The position numbers were made by a program, and so were the translations under genes. Below are positions 25,256 through 34,038 of a stretch of DNA of 64,000 nucleotides, piece after piece. This DNA is from Bacteroidaceae bacterium. Lineage in GTDB: Bacteria > Bacteroidota > Bacteroidia > Bacteroidales > Bacteroidaceae. The first letter of the stretch is position 1, and the number at the start of each line of letters is the position of its first letter. The DNA is taken from assembly GCA_024698925.1 (NCBI GenBank), contig JAILQO010000008.1, positions 41,331-105,330 on the forward strand, written 5' to 3'. The notes beneath the pieces are model-generated. The model was not told the origin of the DNA and made no database searches. It saw only the letters and a list, made by a program, of their open reading frames with translations.

Positions 25256-26359
25256 ATGGAAAAGAAAACCTGCCTTTATGACCGCCATGTGGCCCTCGGA
25301 GCGCTGATGTCGCCTTTCGGCGGCTTCATCATGCCCATTCAGTACACGAACATCACGGACGAGCACAACGCCGTTCGCCAGCATTGTGGCGTCTTCGACG
25401 TCAGCCACATGGGCGAGGTTCGCATTACCGGCCCCGATGCTGAGCGCTACGTCCAGCACATATTCACCAATGACGTAAAAGACGCCCCTCAGGGACAAAT
25501 CTACTACGGCATGATGTGCTACCCGAATGGCGGCACCGTCGATGACCTACTCGTCTATAAGATGGGCGAAAACGACTTCTTCCTCGTCATCAACGCCGCC
25601 AACATCGACAAGGATGTGGCGTGGATGCAGGAGCAGATGCCTGGCTTCGACATCAACTTTGAGCACCAAAGCGACTACTACGGCGAGCTAGCCATCCAAG
25701 GTCCTGAAGCAGAAGCCGTTGTAGAGGAAGTGTTGGGCCTGCCCTGCAAGGAACTGAAGTTCTATACGTCTAAAACACTTGACGTGGCCGATGGTGACGA
25801 AGGCGAGACCATTATCATCTCTCGTACCGGCTACACTGGCGAGGACGGCTTTGAGGTCTATGGTTCTCACGAATTCACGCAGCAGGCTTGGGACAAACTC
25901 ATCGAGAGCGGGCGCTGCAAGCCCTGCGGTCTCGGCTGCCGCGACACGCTGCGCTTCGAGGTCGGCCTACCGCTCTACGGCGACGAACTCAGCGCAGACA
26001 TCAGTCCCATCATGGCCGGATTAGGCATCTTCGTCAAGCTGGACAAAGAGGAATTCATCGGCAAGGATGCCCTCGCTGAGCAAAAAGCCAACGGCGTAGC
26101 ACAGAAACTGGTCGGCATCGAACTCACCGACAAGGCTATCCCACGTCACGGATACCCTGTCCTCACCCCTGAAGGCGAAACTATTGGCGAAGTCACCACA
26201 GGCTACCACTGCCTCAGCGTTGACAAGAGCGTCTGCATGGCCCTCGTCAAAACCGAATACGCCAAACTCGGCACCCCCCTTGCCATTCAGATCCGCAAGA
26301 AAGTGTTCCCTGGCGTGGTAGTGAAAAAGAAATTTTACGATAAACATTATAAAAAATAA
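25256..26359 (+). CDS. gcvT: Aminomethyltransferase, glycine-cleavage T protein
   Basis: The 367-residue enzyme moves the aminomethyl carbon from lipoyl-GcvH to tetrahydrofolate, releasing ammonia. Visible: HCGVFDVSHMGEV near the N-terminus, the folate-binding NDFFLVINAANIDKD stretch, SRTGYTGEDGFEVY (about residue 190) and CRDTLRFEVGLPLYGDEL. Length is usual. The start is the ATG eight bases after a strong GC hairpin (copy 8). It is followed by gcvH after five bases. Confidence 0.97.
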   Translation: MEKKTCLYDRHVALGALMSPFGGFIMPIQYTNITDEHNAVRQHCGVFDVSHMGEVRITGPDAERYVQHIFTNDVKDAPQGQIYYGMMCYPNGGTVDDLLVYKMGENDFFLVINAANIDKDVAWMQEQMPGFDINFEHQSDYYGELAIQGPEAEAVVEEVLGLPCKELKFYTSKTLDVADGDEGETIIISRTGYTGEDGFEVYGSHEFTQQAWDKLIESGRCKPCGLGCRDTLRFEVGLPLYGDELSADISPIMAGLGIFVKLDKEEFIGKDALAEQKANGVAQKLVGIELTDKAIPRHGYPVLTPEGETIGEVTTGYHCLSVDKSVCMALVKTEYAKLGTPLAIQIRKKVFPGVVVKKKFYDKHYKK

Positions 26360-26364
26360 CAACT

Positions 26365-26742
26365 ATGGCACAATTCATTGAAGGACTCCTGTACAGCGAG
26401 TCACACGAGTACATTCGCGTAGAAGGCGAATTTGGTTACATTGGTATTTCTGACTATGCCCAGCACGCATTGGGTAACGTCGTGTATGTGGACATGCCCG
26501 AGGTGGATGACGAAGTCACAGCCGGCGAGGAGTTTGGCGCCGTAGAGAGCGTCAAAGCCGCCAGCGACCTCATCTCTCCCGTCAGCGGAACTGTCGTTGA
26601 AATCAACGAGGCTCTTGAGGATGAGCCAGAACTCCTCAACAAGGACGCTTTCGCCAACTGGATCATCAAGGTGCAGCTCTCCGATCCCTCAGAACTTGAC
26701 AACCTGATGGATGTGGAAGCCTACAAGAAACATTGCGAATAA
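26365..26742 (+). CDS. gcvH: Glycine-cleavage H protein
   Basis: The 125-residue lipoyl carrier shuttles the aminomethyl group between P, T and L proteins. The lipoylated Lys is Lys64 in GAVESVKAASD. The ISDYAQHALGNVVYVDMPEVDD segment is characteristic. The ligase that probably modifies it (lplA) is at the head of the same operon. Confidence 0.98.
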   Translation: MAQFIEGLLYSESHEYIRVEGEFGYIGISDYAQHALGNVVYVDMPEVDDEVTAGEEFGAVESVKAASDLISPVSGTVVEINEALEDEPELLNKDAFANWIIKVQLSDPSELDNLMDVEAYKKHCE

Positions 26743-26776
26743 GATTTCGTTATATCGTTATCACGTTATTACGACA

Positions 26777-28090
26777 ATGAACAAGTATTTCCCTCACACA
26801 TCGTCTGACCTCCATACGATGATGGAGAAGGCAGGCGTAAAGTCGCTCGACGGACTATACGACCAGATTCCTGAGAGCATCCGTTTCCGAGGCGACTACA
26901 AGCTGCCCTCTGAAATGAGTGAGATGGAGGTGCGCGACGTCTTCGCAAAGCTGGGCTCGCAGAACCAGCAGTTGACGTGCTTCGCTGGCTACGGCGTGTA
27001 CGACCACTATACCCCATCGGTGATTCCAAGCCTGCTCACGCGCTCAGAGTTCCTGACATCCTACACGCCCTATCAGGCTGAGATTTCACAAGGCACGCTG
27101 CATTACATCTTTGAATACCAGAGTATGATGACCGAGTTGACAGGCATGGATATCTCGAACGCATCGATGTACGACGGCACAACCGCAGCTGCTGAAGCGA
27201 TGATGATGTCTGTGGCTGCTGGCAAGAAGCAGAATAAGGTACTGGTGTCCGGTGCGTTGAATCCCAAGACACGCGAGGTGCTCGACACCTATGCCCTGCA
27301 TCAAGGTATCGAACTGGCAACCATCCCAGTCAAGGACGGCGTGACCTCAAAGCAAGACCTTGAGGCGCTGCTGGCCGAAGGTGGTGTGGCAGGTGTCATG
27401 GTTCAGCAGCCTAACGTGTTTGGTATCGTTGAAGATCTTACAGGCTATGCAGAGGCTTGTCACGAGCAAAAGGCACTCTTCATCATGGACAGCGTGGCTT
27501 CCGACCTTGCCGTGCTGAAGACTCCTGGCGAGTGGGGCGCTGATATCGCTGTAGGCGATGGCCAGAGTTTAGGCATCCCCATGCTGTTTGGCGGTCCATA
27601 CGTGGGTTACATGTGCTGCACAGAGAAACTCATCCGCAAGATGCCCGGCCGTATTGTCGGTATGACGAAGGACAATCGCGAACAACGCGCCTTCGTCCTC
27701 ACCTTGCAGGCTCGCGAGCAACACATCCGTCGCCAGAAGGCAACGTCGAATATCTGTTCCAACCAGAGCTTGATGGCCCTCTTCGTGACGATTTATTGCG
27801 CATTGATGGGCAAGCAGGGGCTCAAGGAAGCTGCCCAGCTCTCCTACGCCGGAGCTCACTATCTTTGTGACGAGCTCCAGAAGACGGGCAAGTTCCATCT
27901 CACCTATGACAAGCCCTTCTTCAACGAGTTCTATGTGAAGTACGACGGCGACGTTGATGCCCTCTACCAACGCTTCATCGATGCCGGCTTCCTGGGCGGA
28001 GTGAAGTTCGCCGATGGCCTGCTCTTTGCCGTTACAGAGAAGCGTACCAAAGAAGAGATTGATAACCTCGTAAAGATTGCTGCCCTATGA
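26777..28090 (+). CDS. gcvPA: Glycine dehydrogenase (decarboxylating) subunit 1
   Basis: The 437-residue subunit forms, with gcvPB, the PLP-dependent P protein that decarboxylates glycine. ATG at 26777 ([20 protein letters not shown]) is the family start; the open frame continues 22 codons upstream into gcvH and is not used. Motifs: [36 protein letters not shown] and [24 protein letters not shown] ending [16 protein letters not shown]. It overlaps gcvPB by four bases, so the two are made in equal amounts. Confidence 0.97.
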   Translation: MNKYFPHTSSDLHTMMEKAGVKSLDGLYDQIPESIRFRGDYKLPSEMSEMEVRDVFAKLGSQNQQLTCFAGYGVYDHYTPSVIPSLLTRSEFLTSYTPYQAEISQGTLHYIFEYQSMMTELTGMDISNASMYDGTTAAAEAMMMSVAAGKKQNKVLVSGALNPKTREVLDTYALHQGIELATIPVKDGVTSKQDLEALLAEGGVAGVMVQQPNVFGIVEDLTGYAEACHEQKALFIMDSVASDLAVLKTPGEWGADIAVGDGQSLGIPMLFGGPYVGYMCCTEKLIRKMPGRIVGMTKDNREQRAFVLTLQAREQHIRRQKATSNICSNQSLMALFVTIYCALMGKQGLKEAAQLSYAGAHYLCDELQKTGKFHLTYDKPFFNEFYVKYDGDVDALYQRFIDAGFLGGVKFADGLLFAVTEKRTKEEIDNLVKIAAL

Positions 28091-29490
28091 ATAACAGACT
28101 CTATGGAAACCTGATTTTCGAACTTTCGAAAGAGGGCCGTAAAGGCTACAGCCTGCCTAAGAACAACTTCGGCTCTTACGAGATTCCCGCTTCGCTGCAG
28201 CGCGCCGAGGACGCTCAGTTGCCTGAGTGTGACGAGCTGACCGTCGTACGCCACTACACGAACCTTTCAAATAACAACTTTGGCGTCGATACCGGCTTCT
28301 ATCCCCTTGGTTCTTGTACCATGAAGTACAACCCAAAGATCAACGAGGAGATGGCTGCCCAGCCTCAGTTCCAGAACCTGCATCCCCAACAGCCAGCAGA
28401 CACCGTAAAAGGTGCGCTGGCACTGGTAAAGCTTCTGGAGCAATCACTCTGCGAACTAACCGGCCTGGCTCACTTCACATTCAAGCCCTACGCAGGAGCT
28501 CATGGCGAACTGACAGGTCTGATGACCATTGACAACTATCATCGTTCTCGTGGCGACATGCAGCGCAAGAAGGTTATTGTACCAGATAGCGCACATGGCA
28601 CAAATCCAGCCTCTGCAGCTGTCTGCGGCCTTGAAATCATCGAAGTAAAGTCGCTTGCAGACGGTACCGTTGATTATGATGACCTGCAACGCATCGTCGC
28701 AGAACAGGGCGCTGAGATTGCAGCCATGATGATGACCAATCCCAATACCCTCGGGCTCTTCGAGACGCGTATCCCTGAAATTGCGAAGCTGATTCACGAG
28801 TGCGGTGGCTTGATGTACTACGATGGAGCAAACCTTAACCCAATGCTGGGTGCCTGCCGTCCTGGCGACATGGGCTTCGATGTGATGCACATCAACCTGC
28901 ATAAGACATTCTCCACGCCTCATGGTGGCGGTGGTCCCGGTTCTGGTCCCGTGGGTGTCCGCGAAGGATTACAAGGATTCTTCCCTGTAGTGTCACCTTA
29001 TTATGGCAACTACGGAGTGATGATGCGCGCATACGCCTATATCCTCACGTTAGGTCGTGAGCACGTGAAAGAGGTCGGTCCTCTAGCTGTACTCAATGCC
29101 AACTATATCAAAGAGAGCCTGAAAGATATCTACGAACTGCCCATTGACACTATTTGCTGTCATGAATTCGTCTTCGACGGCTTGAAGGATAAAAGTACTG
29201 ATGTCACAACGATGGACGTTGCCAAACGCCTCCTTGACTACGGCTACCACGCTCCTACCATCTACTTCCCTCTCCTCTTCCATGAGAGTCTCATGATTGA
29301 GCCCACAGAGAACGAATCGAAGGAGACACTTGATGGCTTTATCGCCGTGATGCGCCAAATAGCCGCCGAAGCCAAGAGTGACCCGGAACTGGTCAAGAGT
29401 GCGCCCCACAACACACCCATCGGTCGTGTAGATGACGTACTCGCCGCCAAGCAACCTGTTACGACGTATTGGAAAAGCATAGAAGCATGA
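28087..29490 (+). CDS. gcvPB: Glycine dehydrogenase (decarboxylating) subunit 2
   Basis: The 467-residue subunit carries the PLP lysine in [20 protein letters not shown] (near residue 272). Other marks: [27 protein letters not shown] and [11 protein letters not shown]. The two-gene P protein is the form of Bacteroidetes, Firmicutes and archaea, unlike the single-chain GcvP of E. coli. The stop codon overlaps the start of lpd. Confidence 0.97.
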   Translation: MNNRLYGNLIFELSKEGRKGYSLPKNNFGSYEIPASLQRAEDAQLPECDELTVVRHYTNLSNNNFGVDTGFYPLGSCTMKYNPKINEEMAAQPQFQNLHPQQPADTVKGALALVKLLEQSLCELTGLAHFTFKPYAGAHGELTGLMTIDNYHRSRGDMQRKKVIVPDSAHGTNPASAAVCGLEIIEVKSLADGTVDYDDLQRIVAEQGAEIAAMMMTNPNTLGLFETRIPEIAKLIHECGGLMYYDGANLNPMLGACRPGDMGFDVMHINLHKTFSTPHGGGGPGSGPVGVREGLQGFFPVVSPYYGNYGVMMRAYAYILTLGREHVKEVGPLAVLNANYIKESLKDIYELPIDTICCHEFVFDGLKDKSTDVTTMDVAKRLLDYGYHAPTIYFPLLFHESLMIEPTENESKETLDGFIAVMRQIAAEAKSDPELVKSAPHNTPIGRVDDVLAAKQPVTTYWKSIEA

Positions 29491-30776
29491 CAGACCTTAT
29501 CATCATCGGCGCTGGGCCAGGCGGCTACAAAGCCGCAGCCCATGCCGCCAAGCACGGCCTCAAAGTCACCATTATTGAAGAGGGGCACGTGGGTGGCACC
29601 TGCCTCAACGTAGGTTGCATACCCACGAAGACTTATGTGCATAGTGCATCCTTTGAGGAAGCTCGAGAACGCCTGGGAGTGGTCGTGTCCCAGTTACGTG
29701 CTGGTGTGGAGGGTATCCTCTCACATCCCAATATCACGCTGGTACGTGGCAAGGCCTCTTTTGTTGATGGCCACACCGTCCGTGTCGGCGATGATATGTT
29801 CACCGCCTCGAACATCATCATCGCTACGGGCTCCGACAGCAAACTCATCCCCGTTCCAGGTATCGATAGTCCCAATGTGGTCGATTCCACGGGCCTGCTC
29901 CAACTCGACACCCTTCCCAAGCGGCTCTGCATCATTGGAGCCGGTGTTATTGGCATGGAGTTTGCCAGCGTCTTCAACCGCTTTGGTTCTGAAGTGACAG
30001 TCATTGAGTTCCTCAAGGAATGCCTGCCCGCCCTCGATAGTGATATTGCCAAACGGCTGCGCAAACTGATGGAGAAAGATGGCATCAGCTTCCATCTGCA
30101 ATGTGGCGTTAAGCAAATCGCAAATGGTGAGGTTTTCTTTGAAAATAAGAAAGGCCAGATGGAAAGCGTTGCCGCCGATGTCATTCTGGTGGCCACAGGG
30201 CGCAAGCCACGTACCGAGGGATTGAACCTCGAAGCCGCCGGCATCACCCTCGCGTCCAATGGCACCATCCCCGTTGATGAGAACTTCAAAGTCTCCTATC
30301 GGGAGGATATAGAGGGGGACGCTTCCCTTTTTGCCATCGGCGATGTCAACGGCCGGCAGATGCTGGCACACGCAGCTGAAATGCAAGGCCAACACGTAAT
30401 AAACCAGATTCTCGGCATCGAAGACAAGATTCGCTTTGAGGTCATGCCCGCTGCCATCTTTACAGAACCCGAAGCAGCCTGTGTCGGTCCCTCCGAGGAC
30501 CAGCTCAAGGAACAAGGTACACCTTACGAATGTCACAAAGCCTTTTATCGCGCCAATGGTAAAGCGTTGGCGATGGCAGAGACAGAAGGTATGGTCAAAC
30601 TCTGCTGCGAGCCCGAAGAAGGCCGTTTGCTCAGCGCCCATATCTTCGGAGCCCACGCTGCAGACCTTGTGCAGGAAGTGACCGCCTATATCACACTCGG
30701 CGCCACACTACGGCAACTGCGTGATACGGTGCATATCCACCCGACCCTCTCTGAGATACTGATAGAAGTCAATTAA
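29487..30776 (+). CDS. lpdA: Dihydrolipoyl dehydrogenase (glycine-cleavage L protein)
   Basis: The 429-residue flavoprotein reoxidises dihydrolipoyl-GcvH using NAD+. It has the FAD motif [14 protein letters not shown] (about residues 4-17), the redox disulfide [13 protein letters not shown] (Cys39/Cys44), a second GxGxxG ([12 protein letters not shown]) for [11 protein letters not shown], and the C-terminal catalytic [11 protein letters not shown] 29487 overlaps the gcvPB stop (ATGA); the six upstream codons of the open frame are not needed. It closes the operon. Confidence 0.96.
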   Translation: MTDLIIIGAGPGGYKAAAHAAKHGLKVTIIEEGHVGGTCLNVGCIPTKTYVHSASFEEARERLGVVVSQLRAGVEGILSHPNITLVRGKASFVDGHTVRVGDDMFTASNIIIATGSDSKLIPVPGIDSPNVVDSTGLLQLDTLPKRLCIIGAGVIGMEFASVFNRFGSEVTVIEFLKECLPALDSDIAKRLRKLMEKDGISFHLQCGVKQIANGEVFFENKKGQMESVAADVILVATGRKPRTEGLNLEAAGITLASNGTIPVDENFKVSYREDIEGDASLFAIGDVNGRQMLAHAAEMQGQHVINQILGIEDKIRFEVMPAAIFTEPEAACVGPSEDQLKEQGTPYECHKAFYRANGKALAMAETEGMVKLCCEPEEGRLLSAHIFGAHAADLVQEVTAYITLGATLRQLRDTVHIHPTLSEILIEVN

Positions 30777-30792
30777 ACATTTTTCGGATACA

Positions 30793-31749
30793 TTGAACGC
30801 TCAAGAACTATATAATTCGATACATAGCGGGATGACGCGCGCCATGCGCCGCGTCTTCCTCGCTGTAGAGATTTATCTCCAACGCAACCTCTCAGGGCAT
30901 GCGTCAGCTTTGACTTATTCTAGTATCCTCGGTGCTGTACCCATTCTGGCGATTGTTTTCGCGATTGCACGCGGGTTTGGATTTAGTGCCTTGATTGAAG
31001 AGAAGATGAAGGCCAACGTTCATTTCACTCCCGAAATGACTGAGACCATCATGGACTTTGTCAATTCCTATCTGGAACGTGCCCGCGGAGGAGTGTTCAT
31101 TGGCGTTGGTCTCATCATGTTGCTCTACACGCTTTATAGTCTGACTTCTAACATTGAGATCGCTTTCAACCGCATTTGGTGCGTCCGCACATCCCGCAAC
31201 ATCTACCGCAGCGCCGTCAACTACGTCAGCGTTTTCTTCCTATTGCCCGTGGTGATTGTCATCACCTCCGGTCTGCAGATTTTCCTTACTGGTATCGGCA
31301 ACTTCCTGCCCACTTTCACCTTCGTCAGTAAAGGCATCGAGCTGATGGTGCAACTATCTCCCTATGCGTTAGCCGTCCTCGCATTCATCCTATTATACAA
31401 GTTGATGCCCAACACAGAAGTCCATTGGCGTGCTACTATCGTGCCTGGCCTCGTAGCGGGTGCTGCCTTTCAAGGACTACAGTGGTTCTACATCAACTCG
31501 CAAATGTGGATTTCCACCTACAATGCCGTCTATGGCTCTTTTGCTGCGATCCCGCTGTTCATGCTGTGGATGCAGCTCTCGTGGAACATCTGCCTCTTCG
31601 GAGCTGGCCTCAGCTATGTTCATCAACATGAAACGGAACTTGTTGCAAAACGCAAGAAGCCAACAGAGGCCCCAACACAGCAACAGCTTGCCGATGAAAC
31701 GCTAGACCGTATTCAGGAGCTCATTCAACACTACCGTGAACAGTCATGA
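30793..31749 (+). CDS. YihY/BrkB-family inner-membrane protein
   Basis: The 318-residue protein has about six hydrophobic segments (near residues 40-60, 100-120, 140-165, 180-205, 220-240 and 255-275). Family motifs include HASALTYSSILGAVPILAIVFA and the FAAIPLFMLWMQLSWNICLFGAGLSYV region. The start is TTG at 30793, 16 bases after lpdA; an alternative ATG at 30832 would lose 13 residues. Its function is unclear in the family as a whole (once misannotated as ribonuclease BN); a transport role is only a guess. It overlaps the next gene by four bases. Confidence 0.88.
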   Translation: MNAQELYNSIHSGMTRAMRRVFLAVEIYLQRNLSGHASALTYSSILGAVPILAIVFAIARGFGFSALIEEKMKANVHFTPEMTETIMDFVNSYLERARGGVFIGVGLIMLLYTLYSLTSNIEIAFNRIWCVRTSRNIYRSAVNYVSVFFLLPVVIVITSGLQIFLTGIGNFLPTFTFVSKGIELMVQLSPYALAVLAFILLYKLMPNTEVHWRATIVPGLVAGAAFQGLQWFYINSQMWISTYNAVYGSFAAIPLFMLWMQLSWNICLFGAGLSYVHQHETELVAKRKKPTEAPTQQQLADETLDRIQELIQHYREQS

Positions 31750-32897
31750 AACGCCTTCCCCTCCTTGTACGTATTCTCATTGCTATTGTAATTGGCGTCA
31801 TACTGGGTCGCCTCATGCCAGAGTGGCTTGTTGCCGTGTTCTCCACCTTCAATGCTCTGTTCTCTAACTTCCTGAAATTCCTCATCCCCCTCATCATCGT
31901 GGGGCTCGTGATGCCAGCCATTGCCGACATAGGCCGATCGGCGGGCCGCTTATTAGTCATCACCGTATGTATAGCCTATGGTAGTACGGTCCTCTCCGGC
32001 CTTTTTTCCTATAGTGTATCTGCTTCTGTCTTCCCCTACCTCATCACCGCTTCTCCCGCTACAGGCACCATAGAAAGTGGCACAACTTCCGTAATCCCTT
32101 ACTTTACACTTGCTATACCGCCGTTGCTGGATGTCATGAGCGCCCTCATATTAGCTTTCATTGTTGGCCTGGGGATGGCGTACCTAAAGCTTCCACGCCT
32201 CAAGACTGCCGCTGATGAATTCAAGACACTCGTGGAGCAAACAATCGCCTTTTGCGTCATACCACTCCTTCCAATTTATATATTTGGAATTTTCCTTGAG
32301 ATGACTTATACGGGCCAAGCGTGGCACATCCTCATGACATTCGCGGCTATCATCGGCGTCATTTTTGCGATGCACATTCTTCTACTCCTCATACAATACT
32401 GTATTGCAGGCCTCATCTCACACCGCAATCCATTTCGCTTACTCCTCACCATGCTCCCCGCTTATTTCACGGCTCTCGGCACATCTTCAAGTGCCGCCAC
32501 CATACCCGTCACAAAAGAGCAGGCCGTGAAAATGGGTGTATCAGAAGAAATAGCCAGTTTCACGATTCCCCTATGTGCGACGATACACATGAGCGGTTCC
32601 TGTATGAAAATTACGGCCTGCGCCGTGGCACTGATGCTGATGGAAGGGCTTCCATTCACGACAACGATGTTCATCGGCTTTATCCTCATGCTTGCCGTGA
32701 TGATGGTTGCGTCTCCAGGCGTCCCTGGCGGTGCTATTATGGCCGCTCTTGGTGTCCTTACCTCACTCCTTGGCTTCAGTGAACAGAACTGTGCCCTGAT
32801 GATTGCCTTATATATTGCCATGGACTCTTTTGGCACCGCTTGCAACGTTACAGGCGACGGAGCCATCTCCCTTATTGTTGACCACCTGAAGAATTAA
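31746..32897 (+). CDS. Dicarboxylate/amino acid:cation symporter (DAACS family)
   Basis: The 383-residue transporter shows the family's hairpin motif LGTSSSAATIPVT (about residue 245), the FIVGLGMAYL stretch and the second hairpin VASPGVPGGAIMAALGVL with the conserved tail GTACNVTGDGAI. Members import glutamate, aspartate, serine/threonine or C4-dicarboxylates with sodium or protons. The exact substrate cannot be read here. It overlaps the BrkB-like gene and may be co-transcribed with the glycine-cleavage operon. Confidence 0.93.
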   Translation: MKRLPLLVRILIAIVIGVILGRLMPEWLVAVFSTFNALFSNFLKFLIPLIIVGLVMPAIADIGRSAGRLLVITVCIAYGSTVLSGLFSYSVSASVFPYLITASPATGTIESGTTSVIPYFTLAIPPLLDVMSALILAFIVGLGMAYLKLPRLKTAADEFKTLVEQTIAFCVIPLLPIYIFGIFLEMTYTGQAWHILMTFAAIIGVIFAMHILLLLIQYCIAGLISHRNPFRLLLTMLPAYFTALGTSSSAATIPVTKEQAVKMGVSEEIASFTIPLCATIHMSGSCMKITACAVALMLMEGLPFTTTMFIGFILMLAVMMVASPGVPGGAIMAALGVLTSLLGFSEQNCALMIALYIAMDSFGTACNVTGDGAISLIVDHLKN

Positions 32898-32982
32898 TAA
32901 TTGTTAAGAAACGGCCTCTCTTGATGCTAGTTTCAACGATTATCCGTAAACTTACGCCTGAAACCTATAAAAAAGTACCGTT

Positions 32983-33792
32983 ATGAAGCATTTTACCCTT
33001 TTAATTGCGGCCGTAATGGCTTTATGTTCAGAAAGTTTCGCGCAAACTGCACGTACAAAGTACATCAACGCTAACGCAGAGTCCATAAACATCGAACTTT
33101 TGCGTCAGCGCGAATCGCCCGTACAAATGAGTCGCATCCTCTTGGCTGGCTACAATACCATTTGCATGCCCATGACGCTGAATGCCGACCAACTGCAAAC
33201 TGCAGCCCCTGATGCACGCGTGGAGCGTCTAGCCGCCATGCGGCAGGAAGGTAACACCGTGAACCTGTTCTTCATTGACTGCACAGCAGATGGAATCGAA
33301 GCTGGCGTTCCATATCTCATCTACACTCCTAAGACGCAGTTTTTCCGTGCCAAAAGCAATGATGCCATTGCCGTCAACACCGAATTGAAAGACATCACCA
33401 TGAGCGATGCCCATGGCAACCGTGTCATCTTCGGTAGCAGTTGGAATACCTTGAAAACCTATGGACGCTACGGCATTCCTGCTAAACAAGACAAGGAGAT
33501 ATTGGAAAGCGTACTGATTCGCACCAATGGTGAGCAGTCATTCCTCCCCACCCGCTGTGGCTTCACGTGGGAAGCACAAGCTCCCGCTGCAATGGAGTTG
33601 AAGATTCACCATATCTCTGCGCTCTCTGAGATTGCTGATGGTATCGAAGGCTTAAAGGCTAACAATGCACTTGTGGACATTTATGACGCCAATGGTATCC
33701 TTGTTCGTAAACATGCGAACATTAACAAATCCCTCCGCAATCTCCCCCGTGGTATCTATTTCATCGGCAACGAAAAAGTCGCGGTAAAGTAG
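32983..33792 (+). CDS. Secreted protein of unknown function with sorting-like C-terminus
   Basis: The 269-residue protein begins with a signal peptide (MKHFTLLIAAVMALCSESFAQ) and is otherwise beta-rich. The last 40 residues (VDIYDANGILVRKH ... NLPRGIYFIGNEKVAVK) resemble type A C-terminal sorting tails of Bacteroidetes secreted proteins. I recognise no catalytic motif. It is followed by a strong terminator. The middle resembles repeats seen in cell-surface proteins of Prevotella, but this is an impression only. Confidence 0.7.
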   Translation: MKHFTLLIAAVMALCSESFAQTARTKYINANAESINIELLRQRESPVQMSRILLAGYNTICMPMTLNADQLQTAAPDARVERLAAMRQEGNTVNLFFIDCTADGIEAGVPYLIYTPKTQFFRAKSNDAIAVNTELKDITMSDAHGNRVIFGSSWNTLKTYGRYGIPAKQDKEILESVLIRTNGEQSFLPTRCGFTWEAQAPAAMELKIHHISALSEIADGIEGLKANNALVDIYDANGILVRKHANINKSLRNLPRGIYFIGNEKVAVK

Positions 33793-33817
33793 AATATACT
33801 CGCATCGATTCTATCAT

Positions 33818-33845
33818 AAAGGCTCGCCAATTGGCGGGCCTTTTT
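33818..33845 (+). terminator. Rho-independent terminator
   Basis: GGCTCGCC-AATT-GGCGGGCC stem (33821-33840) followed by five T. It ends the secreted-protein gene upstream of the tRNA promoter. Confidence 0.85.
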
Positions 33846-33864
33846 CGCAAAATATCTAAAATTA

Positions 33865-33896
33865 GTTGGTCACCTCGTGAGAATATACTATCTTTG
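33865..33896 (+). promoter_or_regulatory. Promoter of tRNA-Arg
   Basis: GTTG (33865-33868), 20 bases, TATCTTTG (33889-33896). The expected start is about 30 bases before the mature tRNA. Confidence 0.65.
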
Positions 33897-33929
33897 CGCC
33901 GCAAAAGCCACAAGGGCGTTTGCTGTATT

Positions 33930-34003
33930 GGCTCCGTAGCTTAGCTGTATAGAGCGTCGGATTCCGGTTCCGAAGGTCGCGGGTTAGAATCCCGCCGGAG
34001 TCA
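33930..34003 (+). tRNA. tRNA-Arg (anticodon CCG)
   Basis: The 74 bases fold into a full cloverleaf: acceptor GGCTCCG/CGGAGTC with discriminator A, D arm GCTT/GAGC, anticodon stem TCGGA/TCCGA with loop TTCCGGT (CCG at the middle), five-base variable loop AGGTC, and T arm GCGGG/CCCGC with loop TTAGAAT. The T loop begins TTA instead of the canonical TTC, which is unusual. The 3' CCA is not encoded. It reads CGG codons. Confidence 0.93.
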
Positions 34004-34038
34004 CTTTTCCCACAGAATCAGATAGTACCTTTTTCACT

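Noticed and set aside
29721..30656. 311-codon open frame on the minus strand over lpdA.
   Set aside because: A shadow of the well-supported dihydrolipoyl dehydrogenase gene.
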